A DNA stretch of 64,000 bases, taken from the NCBI RefSeq assembly GCF_000292345.1, contig NZ_ALOU01000041.1:20573-84572 (forward strand). The letters run 5' to 3'. The stretch comes from Cupriavidus sp. BIS7 (lineage in GTDB: Bacteria > Pseudomonadota > Gammaproteobacteria > Burkholderiales > Burkholderiaceae). Below the pieces are notes generated by a model, which saw only the letters and a list, made by a program, of their open reading frames with translations, made no database searches and was not told the DNA's origin. Shown in pieces: positions 49,862-58,953 of the stretch. Positions within the stretch are counted from its first letter, which is position 1. Each line of letters starts with the position of its first letter. Both the position numbers and the translations under genes were made by a program.

Positions 49862-50026
49862 GGATGTTCGCCGGTTGATACATGAGTCGAGGTCGAATTG
49901 GCCAAGATTAGTAGTGCAAAAGTAAAAGATCAAGTGACCAACCCTGGCTTTGCCGCACTGCAGCGCCTCACTACAATTCGATGCATTCAATCGTGTACAG
50001 ATCCATTCAGTCAGAACGGTCCTTAG

Positions 50027-50728
50027 ATGAGCAAGGTTCGCGCAGTGATTTTCGATGCATACGGCACGCTGTTCGACGTGTACGCCGTCACGGCGCGCGC
50101 GGAGCAGTTGTTCCCGGGCAAGGGCGAGGCACTGGCCCTGCTGTGGCGCGAGCGGCAGATCGACTACACGCGCCTGCGCTCGCTGGCCGCGCCCGATGGA
50201 GCGCGCTACAAGCCGTTCTGGGACATCACGATCGACGCGCTGCGCTACGCGGCGGAGCGCCTTGGATTGGCGCTCGACGAAGCGAAGCAAGCGCAGCTGC
50301 TGAAGGAGTACGCGTGCCTGTCCGCGTTCCCGGAGAACCTCGGCGCGCTCAAGCAGTTGCGCCGCGCGAATCTGCCGCTCGGCATCCTGTCGAACGGCAA
50401 TCCGGAGATGCTCGATATCGCAGTCAAGAGTGCCGGCATGCACGGACTGTTCGATCACGTGCTGTCGGTCGATACGGTACGCCAGTACAAGACATCACCG
50501 GCCGCCTATGCGCTGGGGCCGCAGGCGTTCAAGCTGCCGGCGGGCGAGATCCTGTTTGTCTCGTCCAACTGCTGGGACGCCTGTGGTGCCACCTGGTTTG
50601 GTTACACCACTTTCTGGATCAACCGTGCCGGCCATCCGGCGGAGCGCCTGGACGTGGCGCCCACCGGCACCGGGCACGACATGAACGACCTGCTCGCTTT
50701 CGTTGCCGCCTCGGGCGTAGGCGTCTGA
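50027..50728 (+). CDS. Haloacid dehalogenase type II family hydrolase
   Basis: A 233-residue HAD-superfamily protein resembling L-2-haloacid dehalogenases. Nucleophile Asp10 in VIFDAYGTLFDVY, motif II LSNGNP, Lys in RQYKTSPAAYAL and motif SSNCWDACGA all match the 2-haloacid dehalogenase branch. Real substrates of chromosomal members are often unknown; glycolate-like products would fit the adjacent aceB. ATG 50027 lies 165 bases from the divergent LysR gene, and the gene is 52 bases before aceB, perhaps co-transcribed. Confidence 0.88.
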   Translation: MSKVRAVIFDAYGTLFDVYAVTARAEQLFPGKGEALALLWRERQIDYTRLRSLAAPDGARYKPFWDITIDALRYAAERLGLALDEAKQAQLLKEYACLSAFPENLGALKQLRRANLPLGILSNGNPEMLDIAVKSAGMHGLFDHVLSVDTVRQYKTSPAAYALGPQAFKLPAGEILFVSSNCWDACGATWFGYTTFWINRAGHPAERLDVAPTGTGHDMNDLLAFVAASGVGV

Positions 50729-50780
50729 CGAGCCAGGCCAACCCTCAACACACCATCGCACCACCTACTGGAGAAGACTG

Positions 50781-52364
50781 ATGGCTACCACGCTGCCCGC
50801 GGGCATGAAGATTACCGGCGAGATCCTGCCGGCTTATGAAGACATCCTGACGCCGGAAGCCCTGGCCCTGGTCGACAAACTGCACCGCGCCTTCGAGCCG
50901 CGCCGCCAGGAACTGCTGGCCGCGCGCGTGGCGCGCACCAAGCGCCTCGACGCTGGCGAAATCCCCGATTTCCTGCCGGAGACCAAGAGCATCCGCGAAG
51001 GCGACTGGAAGGTGGCCCCGGTGCCCAAGGCACTCGAATGCCGCCGCGTGGAAATCACCGGCCCGGTCGAAGCCAAGATGGTGATCAACGCCTTCAACTC
51101 GGGCGCTGACAGCTACATGACCGACTTCGAGGACTCCAACACCCCGAACTGGCACAACCAGATGCAGGGTCAGGTGAACCTCAAGGCCGCCGTGCGCCGC
51201 ACGCTGACGCTGGACAGCAACGGCAAGCACTACAAGCTCAACGACAAGATCGCCACGCTGCAGGTGCGTCCGCGCGGCTGGCACCTGGACGAGAAGCACG
51301 TCACGATCGACGGCAAGCGCGTCTCTGGCGGCATCTTCGACTTCGCGCTGTTCCTGTTCCACAACGCGAAGGAGCAGATTGCTCGCGGCGCCGGCCCGTT
51401 CTTCTACCTGCCGAAGATGGAAAGCCACCTGGAGGCACGCCTCTGGAACGACATCTTCGTGATGGCGCAGAACGAAATCGGCCTGCCGCAAGGCACGGTC
51501 AAGGCCACGGTGCTGATCGAGACGATCCTCGCCGCGTTCGAAATGGAAGAAATCCTGTATGAACTGCGCGATCACAGCGCTGGCCTGAACGCCGGCCGCT
51601 GGGACTACATCTTCTCGTGCATCAAGAAGTTCAAGGTGGACAAGAACTTCTGCCTGGCCGACCGCGCCAAGGTGACGATGACCGCGCCGTTCATGCGCTC
51701 GTACGCGCTGCTGCTGCTCAAGACCTGCCACAAGCGCGGCGCGCCCGCGATTGGCGGCATGAGCGCGCTGATCCCGATCAAGAACGATCCGGCGAAGAAC
51801 GCAATCGCCATGGAAGGCATCATCGGCGACAAGCGCCGTGACGCCACCGACGGCTATGACGGCGGCTGGGTGGCTCACCCGGGCCTGGTCGAACCGGCAA
51901 TGAAGGAATTCGTGGCCGTGCTGGGCGACAAGCCCAACCAGTTCGAAAAGCAGCGTCCGGACGTGGAAGTGAAGGGCGCCGACCTGCTGAACTTCCAGCC
52001 GGAAGCGCCGATCACCGAAGCCGGCCTGCGCATGAACATCAACGTCGGCATCCACTACCTGGGCGCCTGGCTGGCCGGCAACGGCTGCGTGCCGATCCAC
52101 AACCTGATGGAAGACGCCGCCACGGCCGAGATCTCGCGCTCGCAGGTGTGGCAGTGGATCCGCTCGCCGAAGGGCAAGCTGGAAGACGGCCGCAAGGTGA
52201 CCGCCGAGATGGTGCGCGCACTGATTCCGGAAGAACTGGCCAAGGTCCGCGAAGTGGCTGGCACTGGTGCTACCTATGACCGCGCCGCACAGATCTTCGA
52301 GCAGATGTCGACGTCGGAAGACTTTGCCGAATTCCTGACGCTGCCGCTGTACGAGGAAGTCTGA
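50781..52364 (+). CDS. aceB: Malate synthase A
   Basis: Condenses glyoxylate with acetyl-CoA to malate, second step of the glyoxylate shunt. It has 527 residues, the normal length for isoform A. AFNSGADSYMTDFEDSNTPNW, LQVRPRGWHLDEKHVTIDG and the SCIKKFKVDKNFCLADR stretch are family-typical; catalytic Arg and Asp are retained by alignment with those regions. ACTGGAGAAG lies before the ATG. It is followed by the palindromic repeat region. Confidence 0.96.
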   Translation: MATTLPAGMKITGEILPAYEDILTPEALALVDKLHRAFEPRRQELLAARVARTKRLDAGEIPDFLPETKSIREGDWKVAPVPKALECRRVEITGPVEAKMVINAFNSGADSYMTDFEDSNTPNWHNQMQGQVNLKAAVRRTLTLDSNGKHYKLNDKIATLQVRPRGWHLDEKHVTIDGKRVSGGIFDFALFLFHNAKEQIARGAGPFFYLPKMESHLEARLWNDIFVMAQNEIGLPQGTVKATVLIETILAAFEMEEILYELRDHSAGLNAGRWDYIFSCIKKFKVDKNFCLADRAKVTMTAPFMRSYALLLLKTCHKRGAPAIGGMSALIPIKNDPAKNAIAMEGIIGDKRRDATDGYDGGWVAHPGLVEPAMKEFVAVLGDKPNQFEKQRPDVEVKGADLLNFQPEAPITEAGLRMNINVGIHYLGAWLAGNGCVPIHNLMEDAATAEISRSQVWQWIRSPKGKLEDGRKVTAEMVRALIPEELAKVREVAGTGATYDRAAQIFEQMSTSEDFAEFLTLPLYEEV

Positions 52365-52383
52365 CGACTCACCTCTTGGTTTT

Positions 52384-52506
52384 CCCCTCTCCCACGTCGT
52401 GGGAGAGGGGCCGGGGGAGAGGGCCTTGAGGATCAAATTGCGATACGTCGTGAAGCGAGCCGCCGCGCCTTCTCCCCCAACCCCTCACCGCTCGCGGGAG
52501 AGGGGA
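52384..52506. repeat. Two inverted copies of a CCCCTCTCCC/GGGAGAGGGG palindromic repeat
   Basis: The left copy starts with CCCCTCTCCCAC (52384-52395), GTC and GTGGGAGAGGGG (52399-52410), then GGGGGAGAGGG. The right copy, in reverse orientation, ends CTCGCGGGAGAGGGGA near 52506. A third copy begins at 63975. These are dispersed intergenic repeats of the REP/BIME kind; the left copy could also help terminate aceB. Confidence 0.85.
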
Positions 52507-52514
52507 GCCCTCCC

Positions 52515-52913
52515 TCAAGCGCTATATCCCTTCCCCTTCCACTCGATAAAACACAGCCCGTGCCCAAACGGATCGGACAGCATGGCCTGCCGGCCCCAGT
52601 CGAAGTCGCGCGGCCAGTCCTCCAGTTCGGCCCCGGCGCCTAGCGCGCGCTCGATCGCCGGTTCCAGCGATTCGACAACGAAATCAAGGTGTACGGGCGT
52701 CCAGTGCCGCGCATAGTCGCGCCGGCTGTCCGAGCGCGTGGTGGCGAAACTGCCGGGCGGCTTGGCCAGCAGGAAAACCGGCGCACAGGCGCCGTGCATT
52801 TCCGCAACCGTACCGTTGAAGAGGGTGCGGGCCAGCCGCATTCCCAGACCTGCTTCATAAAAGCCGATGCCGCGTTCGAGGTCATCGACGTCGATGTTGA
52901 TCAACAACTCCAT
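52515..52913 (-). CDS. Glyoxalase/VOC-family protein
   Basis: A 132-residue vicinal-oxygen-chelate protein, of the glyoxalase I/bleomycin-resistance fold. The first half has INIDVDDLERGIGFYEAGLGM and the second PVHLDFVVESLEPAIERALG then SDPFGHGLCFIEW, giving the two beta-alpha-beta units. His and Glu metal ligands are plausible (HLDF, CFIEW). ATG 52913 has AGGAGG seven bases before it, which rules out the longer in-frame start. The substrate is unknown. Confidence 0.87.
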   Translation of the reverse strand: MELLINIDVDDLERGIGFYEAGLGMRLARTLFNGTVAEMHGACAPVFLLAKPPGSFATTRSDSRRDYARHWTPVHLDFVVESLEPAIERALGAGAELEDWPRDFDWGRQAMLSDPFGHGLCFIEWKGKGYSA

Positions 52914-53126
52914 GCATGCCTCCTGAGCGCCTTCTGGGCGATGTTCCCGGTGCCGCCGTCTGTCCTGGGCCGCTCCTGACGGCTCCTGACGCCTGGCCGA
53001 CACCGGGCGAGCATTGTGCGCGCAGGCTCCTGACAAAAGCTGTCAGGAGTGATGCGCGAACGCTGGCCCGGTGCAGACCCGAACGGGGGAAAAAGCAACC
53101 GGCGTCGGCACGCGAGAGGCCCCATA

Positions 53127-53156
53127 ATACGGACATTCACGATACGGACATTTACG
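53127..53156 (+). repeat. 15-base tandem repeat before the DUF1857 gene
   Basis: Two units, ATACGGACATTCACG and ATACGGACATTTACG, differing at one base. They lie 16 bases before the start codon of the DUF1857 gene, so they overlap its likely promoter or leader. Confidence 0.85.
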
Positions 53157-53171
53157 ATTGGGAGAGTCAAG

Positions 53172-53642
53172 TTGCGTTTCGAACACCTGGTGGAGATCAA
53201 TGACCCGGGCAACCCCACGCTGGAGCCGATGACGGCCGACCAGCTCTGGCAAGGGCTGGTGCTGCGCGCAGAGTCGCCGGAGCTGTTCATGCTCGGCCTG
53301 GACCGCGCCGAGATCGTGGAGCGCGGGGATGGGTGGATCGAGCGGGTGCTTCATTTCGGCCAGGCCAATGTGCGCGACCGCGTGGTGTATGAACCGCGCC
53401 GCGCCGTTCGCTACGAATCGGCTGCCACGGCCGAGCACGCGGGCGGCACGCTGACCATGATCATCGAGACCCCCACGCCCGTCGCGCTGCTGGTGCGATT
53501 CATCTACGAGACCACGATGCCGAACGTCGACGCAAGCGGAGATGCCCGCTACGCGGAGATCGTCAAGTCCGCCTACCACGAGGCTGACCTCGACACCGTG
53601 CGGAAGATCCGCGAAGTCGCCGCAACGGGGCGACTCGGGTGA
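53172..53642 (+). CDS. DUF1857 / AtaL-like SRPBCC protein
   Basis: A 156-residue protein of the AtaL-like (DUF1857) branch of the START/SRPBCC fold. The start RFEHLVEINDPGNPTLEPMT, QLWQGLVLRAESPELFMLGLD and FIYETTMPN are family-typical. TTG 53172 is the start, with GGGAG seven bases before it. Function is unknown; the fold binds hydrophobic ligands. It overlaps the MFS gene (GTGA), so the two are coupled. Confidence 0.85.
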   Translation: MRFEHLVEINDPGNPTLEPMTADQLWQGLVLRAESPELFMLGLDRAEIVERGDGWIERVLHFGQANVRDRVVYEPRRAVRYESAATAEHAGGTLTMIIETPTPVALLVRFIYETTMPNVDASGDARYAEIVKSAYHEADLDTVRKIREVAATGRLG

Positions 53643-55156
53643 ACCGCGAATCCACTGCGCCGGCACGTACCGGCGGCGGGGATGCCAACGGAGGAGACAA
53701 CGGCGCCGGGCCGGGCCGCGGCGGTCCTACGCGCGCTGAACTGCGCGCCCGCTACGGCGACCGCCTGCGCTGGCTGGTCCTGGTGACGCTGATGCTCGGG
53801 TCGGTGTCGTCGATCGTATCGTCGACCATCGTCAACGTAGCCATCCCCGACCTGAGCCGCCATTTCTCGCTGGGGCAGGAACGAGCCCAATGGGTGGCCG
53901 CCAGCTTCATGATCGCCATGACGCTGTCGATGCTGCTGACGCCCTGGCTACTCAACCGGTATGGCCTGCGCCGGACATTCATCGGCACGCTGATACTGTT
54001 GGGCGTGGGCGGGCTGATTGGCGGCATGTCGCCTACCTTCGGCGTGATGTTGACGATGCGCGCGGCCGAGGGCATCGCCGCCGGCATCATGCAGCCATTG
54101 CCGAGCATCCTCATCATGCGCGTGTTCGATGAAAGCGAACGTGGCAAGGCCATGTCGCTGTTCGGGTTCGGCGTGGTGCTGGCGCCGGCCGTCGGGCCCA
54201 GCGTGGGCGGCTTCCTGGTGGAAACCTTCGGCTGGCGCTCGATTTTCTTCGTGGTGGTGCCGCTGACACTGATCGGCCTGTGGATGGCGCGCCGCTACAT
54301 GGCCGTGGATTCCGCGATGATGGGCGAGCGCAAGCCGTTGGACTGGCGCGGTCTGACGTTGGCGGGCCTGGCTACGGTCAGCCTGCTGAATGGGCTGGTG
54401 GAGTTGCGCCACAACATGCCAGCGGGGCTGGCGCTGGCGGGCTTCGGCGTGGTCATGCTCGCCAGCTTCGTGTTCTGGCAACTGCGCGCCCCGGATCCGC
54501 TGATGGACATGCGGCTGTACAGCTACCGGCAGTTCGCGGCGGGCGCCATCGTGGCATTTATCTACGGGGCAGGGCTGTACGGCTCGACGTACCTGTTGCC
54601 GGTATACATGCAGATGGCGCTGGCGTATACGCCGTCGGCCGCGGGTATCGTGCTGCTGCCTGCGGGCGTTGCGCTGGCATTGACGATTGCCGTGGCCGGC
54701 CGTATGACCAACCGGATACCGCCGCACAGGCTGGTGTCGTTCGGGCTGATGCTGCTGGCGGGGTCGTTCCTGCTGATGGCTACCGGATCGACGGCCACGC
54801 CTTACCTGTTGCTCGTGCTCTACGTGGTGGTCGGGCGGATCGGGCTGGGCTGCATCCTGCCGTCGCTGACGCTTGGGTCGATGCGGGGCATCGACTTCTC
54901 GCTGATCGCCCAGGGCTCCAGCTGCATCAGCTTCCTGCGGCAGCTTGGCGGGGCAATCGGCGTGAGCCTGGCAGGGGTGGGTTTGCAGTGGCGGCTGGCC
55001 GAGCACGGCGCAGTGCTCGGAAAGGGCGGCGACCTGGTAACGCAGGGCGCCCGCATTCAGGCGTTCGACGAGACCTTCCTGGCCGTGGGCGTGGTCATCG
55101 CCACGGCCATACTTGCCGCCTGGCGCATTCGCGCCAGACGCGTCCCGGCGGGGTGA
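53639..55156 (+). CDS. DHA2-family MFS transporter (EmrB/QacA-like)
   Basis: A 505-residue inner-membrane drug:H+ antiporter with about 14 helices. Motif A-like GRLTNRYGLRR is represented by WLLNRYGLRRTF, motif C-like GPSVGGFLVETFGWRSIFF is clear, and NVAIPDLSRHFSLG is family-typical. A Gly/Pro-rich N-terminal extension of about 35 residues precedes the first helix. GTG 53639 overlaps the DUF1857 stop. No adjacent EmrA-like membrane-fusion gene is seen, so it may act alone. Substrate unknown. Confidence 0.91.
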   Translation: MNRESTAPARTGGGDANGGDNGAGPGRGGPTRAELRARYGDRLRWLVLVTLMLGSVSSIVSSTIVNVAIPDLSRHFSLGQERAQWVAASFMIAMTLSMLLTPWLLNRYGLRRTFIGTLILLGVGGLIGGMSPTFGVMLTMRAAEGIAAGIMQPLPSILIMRVFDESERGKAMSLFGFGVVLAPAVGPSVGGFLVETFGWRSIFFVVVPLTLIGLWMARRYMAVDSAMMGERKPLDWRGLTLAGLATVSLLNGLVELRHNMPAGLALAGFGVVMLASFVFWQLRAPDPLMDMRLYSYRQFAAGAIVAFIYGAGLYGSTYLLPVYMQMALAYTPSAAGIVLLPAGVALALTIAVAGRMTNRIPPHRLVSFGLMLLAGSFLLMATGSTATPYLLLVLYVVVGRIGLGCILPSLTLGSMRGIDFSLIAQGSSCISFLRQLGGAIGVSLAGVGLQWRLAEHGAVLGKGGDLVTQGARIQAFDETFLAVGVVIATAILAAWRIRARRVPAG

Positions 55157-55426
55157 TCAGCTCGCGCGGCCGGCGAGCAGGTCACCCACGAGTTCGATGT
55201 ACTTCTGCTTGGCTTCATCCTGGCTCGTGCCCTTGAGCGCTTCCCAGGCTTCGAACTTGTAGCGGCCCACGAAGTCGGTCATGCCGGGCTTGTCACCGTG
55301 GGCGTCACCGTCCGCGCCTTGCTTGTAGAGCGCGTACAGGCGCAGCAGCGTCATGTTGTTGGGACGCTCCGACAGCGTCTTGACGTCGATCTGGGCCTGG
55401 TCGAAACGGGTTTGCAGGTCGCTCAT
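55157..55426 (-). CDS. Acyl-CoA-binding protein
   Basis: An 89-residue ACBP, a four-helix protein that binds and buffers long-chain acyl-CoA in the cytoplasm. LYALYKQGADGDAHGDKPGM and the KFEAWEALKGTSQDEAKQKYIELV motif are diagnostic. GGAG precedes the ATG on the minus strand. It converges on the MFS gene and is divergent from tsaB. Such proteins are scattered in bacteria; here it fits a lipid- and PHA-active cell. Confidence 0.94.
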   Translation of the reverse strand: MSDLQTRFDQAQIDVKTLSERPNNMTLLRLYALYKQGADGDAHGDKPGMTDFVGRYKFEAWEALKGTSQDEAKQKYIELVGDLLAGRAS

Positions 55427-55595
55427 GGATATCTCCGGTAAGGCGGTGGTTCAGAACAGTTGCCGATGATAAGCGGCGACGCCGGCCGTTCCAGTGCAAA
55501 AAAACCGAGGAAGCACTCGGTTGGGCCTGCCAGGATCGAGCCATCGGGCGTCCATGCCATTACAGCTTTGCCCCGGCAACGGATACAATCGCGCC

Positions 55596-56348
55596 ATGTC
55601 CTGGATTCTTGCTGTCGAGACCTCCACTGAGTGGTGTTCCGTCGCACTCGGGCGCGCTGGTTCTGACGGCGCCATCGAGTGTTTCTCCCGTCATGAGCAC
55701 ACCGGCGCGCGTTCGTCGTCGCGTGTGCTGCCCGCCGTGGGCGAGGTACTGGCTGAAGCCGGTATCCGGCTGGCGGACTGCGCGGCCATAGCGTTTGGCG
55801 CCGGCCCCGGTTCGTTCACGGGCCTGCGCACCGCCTGTGGCGTGACGCAGGGCCTGGCCTTCGGCGCCGGGCTGCCGGTCATTCCCGTCAATGTGCTGAT
55901 GGCCTGTGCCGAAAGTGCACGCACAGGCACGCCGCCTTTATCCCCCGATACGTCCGTGCTCGTCGCACTCGATGCGCGCATGGATCAGGCCTACGCCGCC
56001 ACGTTCTGCTGGGACGATGGCGAATGGCGCATGCAGGGTGCGATGCAGGTTGTCGGCCCGGAAACCGTGGCGCAGCCGGAGGGGCGCTTCTGGATTGCGG
56101 GCAACGCGTCTGCAGTATTCGGCGAGCGGCTGGCCGTGGCTGCGCACGCGGAGCGTGTATTGCCCGAAGCGTTGCCCGGCGCGCGCGCGATGGTCGCGAT
56201 AGGCCTGCGCGCGCTGGCACGCGGCGAGACGATCGACGCCGCCGATGCCATGCCGATCTACGTGCGCGACAAGGTTGCACAGACCGTTGCCGAGCGTGAA
56301 GCCGCTGCGGCCGCCAAGGCTGCGGCCAGCATCGGAGGCGCAGCATGA
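55596..56348 (+). CDS. tsaB: tRNA threonylcarbamoyladenosine biosynthesis protein TsaB
   Basis: Partner of TsaD in forming t6A37 on ANN-reading tRNAs. It has 250 residues of the ASKHA fold. The start WILAVETSTEWCSVAL, AIAFGAGPGSFTGLRTACG and QGLAFGAGLPVIPV are TsaB hallmarks. ATG 55596 is supported by homology of the first residues. The stop overlaps rimI (ATGA), a common tsaB-rimI pairing. Confidence 0.94.
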   Translation: MSWILAVETSTEWCSVALGRAGSDGAIECFSRHEHTGARSSSRVLPAVGEVLAEAGIRLADCAAIAFGAGPGSFTGLRTACGVTQGLAFGAGLPVIPVNVLMACAESARTGTPPLSPDTSVLVALDARMDQAYAATFCWDDGEWRMQGAMQVVGPETVAQPEGRFWIAGNASAVFGERLAVAAHAERVLPEALPGARAMVAIGLRALARGETIDAADAMPIYVRDKVAQTVAEREAAAAAKAAASIGGAA

Positions 56349-56899
56349 GTGCCGCGCTCGTGCCGATTCCCGACCGGCCCGTCTGGCCGGCAACGCCCGC
56401 CATGCCGGAACTGCTGGCCGGCTGGGCGCTGGACCGCATGAGCGCGCTGGACCTGGAGGCCGTGGCCGAGATCGAGCAGCGTGCCTACAGCCATCCATGG
56501 ACGCGCGGCAATTTCGAGAATTCGCTCAAGGCCGGCCATATCGGCCTGACGCTGCGGGACCCGTCTACCGCGCTGGTGGGGTATTCGATGCTGATGCCCG
56601 TGGTCGACGAGATGCATCTGCTCAATATCACCGTCGATCCGCACCACCAGCGGCAGGGCTACGGCCGGTTGCTGCTGGCGATTACACTGGCCACATCGCA
56701 CGCTCATCACCTGCACACCATGCTGCTCGAAGTTCGTCCTTCGAATGTCGGCGCACTGGCCCTGTATCTGGAAGCCGGGTTTGTCGAGATCGGCCGTCGC
56801 AAGGGCTACTATCCGGCCACGGCGCTGGGGCGCGAGGACGCGCTGGTTCTGCGCCGCGACTGGTCTGCAGGCGAGCCAGCCGAAGGGAGCGCCGCATGA
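56345..56899 (+). CDS. rimI: Ribosomal protein S18-alanine N-acetyltransferase RimI
   Basis: GNAT acetyltransferase that acetylates the N-terminal Ala of ribosomal protein S18. It has 184 residues. It shows IEQRAYSHPWTRGNFENSLKAG, the acetyl-CoA loop HHQRQGYGRLLL and LEVRPSNVGALALYLEAGFVEIGRRKGYY. Its start overlaps tsaB and its stop overlaps udg (ATGA), so three genes are translationally linked. Confidence 0.94.
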   Translation: MSAALVPIPDRPVWPATPAMPELLAGWALDRMSALDLEAVAEIEQRAYSHPWTRGNFENSLKAGHIGLTLRDPSTALVGYSMLMPVVDEMHLLNITVDPHHQRQGYGRLLLAITLATSHAHHLHTMLLEVRPSNVGALALYLEAGFVEIGRRKGYYPATALGREDALVLRRDWSAGEPAEGSAA

Positions 56900-57828
56900 A
56901 TCGCCGCGCGATGTTCCTGGAGGCGCTGGGTATTCCGGCCGAGTGGGTGCCGCGCAAGGAGCCGGCAGCCGCTGAGGCGCTGATCGCGGAATCGACGGTC
57001 ATGGTTGACGCCATGGAGGCCGTGGAGCGCGCGGAAGCCTTGGAATCTGCCGATATTGCGGTGGCGATGGAGCTGGATCAGCCGGCAGCTGTTGTGGCCA
57101 CGGTGCCGCACATGCCGGTCGACATGCCCGATGTCCACGATGCCGCCGAGATCGCGCAAACGGTCGAGGCCTTCGATGCGCCGTCCCCGGCCGCCGCGCC
57201 AGTCATTCCGGTTCTGCGCCAGAGCACGCCGGCGCAGGACGATCGCGAAGTGGCGATTGCTGCGATGGCTTGGCCGACGCTGTCCGAGAGCGTGGCTGGC
57301 TGCACGGCCTGTGGCCTGTGCTCCGGCCGCACCAATACGGTATTCGGTGTTGGCGACCAGCAGGCCGAATGGATGCTCGTGGGCGAGGCGCCCGGCGAGA
57401 ACGAAGACCTGCAGGGCGAGCCGTTCGTGGGGCAGGCCGGCAAGCTGCTCGACAACATGCTGGCCGCTCTGGGCCTTGCCCGTGACCGCAACGTCTACAT
57501 CGCCAATGTGCTCAAATGCCGGCCTCCGGGCAACCGCAACCCCGAGCCGGAAGAGGTGGCGCAGTGCGAACCTTACCTGAAGCGGCAGATCGCGCTGATC
57601 AAGCCGAAAGTCATTGTGGTGCTGGGGCGGTTTGCGGCGCAGTCGTTGCTGCGATCCACCACGCCGATCGGCAAACTGCGCGGCACCGTGCATAGCTATG
57701 AGGGCATCCCGGTGGTGGTGACCTACCATCCCGCCTACCTGTTGCGCACATTGACCGACAAGGCACGTGCATGGGAAGACCTGTGCCTGGCCCGAGAGGT
57801 ACACGATCGTGAGGGAACTCAAGCCTGA
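56896..57828 (+). CDS. udg: Uracil-DNA glycosylase family 4
   Basis: Removes uracil from DNA with an Fe-S cluster (family 4 UDG). It has 310 residues. The N-terminal 120 residues are an Ala/Asp-rich, poorly conserved extension. The catalytic half has CTACGLCSGRTNTVFG with cluster cysteines, GEAPGENEDLQGEPFVGQAG, CRPPGNRNPEPEE with a third cysteine, and VTYHPAYLLR. ATG 56896 overlaps the rimI stop. It overlaps the next gene by 20 bases. Confidence 0.93.
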   Translation: MNRRAMFLEALGIPAEWVPRKEPAAAEALIAESTVMVDAMEAVERAEALESADIAVAMELDQPAAVVATVPHMPVDMPDVHDAAEIAQTVEAFDAPSPAAAPVIPVLRQSTPAQDDREVAIAAMAWPTLSESVAGCTACGLCSGRTNTVFGVGDQQAEWMLVGEAPGENEDLQGEPFVGQAGKLLDNMLAALGLARDRNVYIANVLKCRPPGNRNPEPEEVAQCEPYLKRQIALIKPKVIVVLGRFAAQSLLRSTTPIGKLRGTVHSYEGIPVVVTYHPAYLLRTLTDKARAWEDLCLAREVHDREGTQA

Positions 57829-58897
57829 TTCCACGCAGGGCATCCGCCCGGGCGGGCCGGTACAGACCGGTGCCGACGGGCAGGTGCCGCTGTGGCGTCG
57901 CGCCGTCTCGCAACGCACGCGCGATCTGGCGTGGAGTTCCTTGTCGCCGCCGCTCCTTTCCAGCCTGCCGGACAACGCCGCCACCGCGCGGCTGGCCCGC
58001 TGGCCTTCCGGCGTGCGCGCAGCGTGGCAGGCCTGGCTGGCCCAGGCCGATCCGGCCACGCTGCCTGAAACCATCACCGAACTGAGCGATCATCCCGATC
58101 ACGCTGGCAGCCGCAGCCTGCGGCTGGGCCGCCACGCCGAGCGGCTGCTGCACTTCGCGTTGCAGCATGCGCCGGGTATCGAACTGCTGGCCGCGAACGT
58201 GCCTATCCGCCGCGCGAACGGGCACGGCGTACAGACGCTCGGAGAACTGGACGTGATCTGGCGTGATCCGGCAGCCGGCGAAACGGTCCACTGGGAGATG
58301 GCTGCAAAGTTCTACCTGATGGTCGATGGCGTGGCCGACCGCAGGGCCTTTGTCGGCCCGAATCTCGTGGACCGCCTTGGTGACAAGCTCGATCACATCG
58401 TGCGCCGCCAGTTGCCGCTGGGGCGCACGGCCGAGGCCCAGGCCATCGTCGGCCATGCGATCGATCGCAGCGAAGTCTATTTGCTGGGCTGGCTGTTCTA
58501 CCGCGGCGGTGTGCCGCCGCCGGGGCTCGATGCGCTGGCGATTGCGCCCGATCATCTGCATGGCTGGTGGGCGACGCTGGACGACTGGATGGGCCGGGCA
58601 TCGGCGCAGGCGGGCGGGCCGGTGCGATGGTGCCGGCTGCCACGTGCGGACTGGCTGTCTGGCGCACGCATGCCGGAGGCCGACACGGAGTTGGCCGAAT
58701 CGCTACATGCGGTGCTCGCGGAGCGCTTCGGGGATGCGCATCCCGATCACGCCTGGCGCCGCGATGCCCCGGTGATGGTTTGTGAGCTGGAGCCTGCCGG
58801 GCCAGATCAGCCCGGCATCTGGGTGGAGCGCTCGCGCGGCTTTGTCGTGCCACCGGGCTGGGAGACGCGCGCCATCGAACGGGCGCGCAGGGTCTGA
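57809..58897 (+). CDS. DUF1853 family protein
   Basis: A 362-residue protein of the DUF1853 family, function unknown. The core has TRDLAWSSLSPPLL, LGRHAERLLHFALQHAPGIELL, TLGELDVIWRDPA and HWEMAAKFYLMVD, which has the look of a PD-(D/E)XK nuclease-like fold (Glu...Glu-X-Ala-X-Lys). That resemblance is my inference. GTG 57809 is the start, with GAGAGG upstream, giving a 20-base overlap with udg. The link to a DNA-repair glycosylase supports a nucleic-acid role. Confidence 0.82.
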   Translation: MRELKPDSTQGIRPGGPVQTGADGQVPLWRRAVSQRTRDLAWSSLSPPLLSSLPDNAATARLARWPSGVRAAWQAWLAQADPATLPETITELSDHPDHAGSRSLRLGRHAERLLHFALQHAPGIELLAANVPIRRANGHGVQTLGELDVIWRDPAAGETVHWEMAAKFYLMVDGVADRRAFVGPNLVDRLGDKLDHIVRRQLPLGRTAEAQAIVGHAIDRSEVYLLGWLFYRGGVPPPGLDALAIAPDHLHGWWATLDDWMGRASAQAGGPVRWCRLPRADWLSGARMPEADTELAESLHAVLAERFGDAHPDHAWRRDAPVMVCELEPAGPDQPGIWVERSRGFVVPPGWETRAIERARRV

Positions 58898-58953
58898 TAG
58901 GGTTTGAAGGGGGGGTGCTGACCCGGAGCCGGGTCAGCGGTGGTCAGTGGTGA

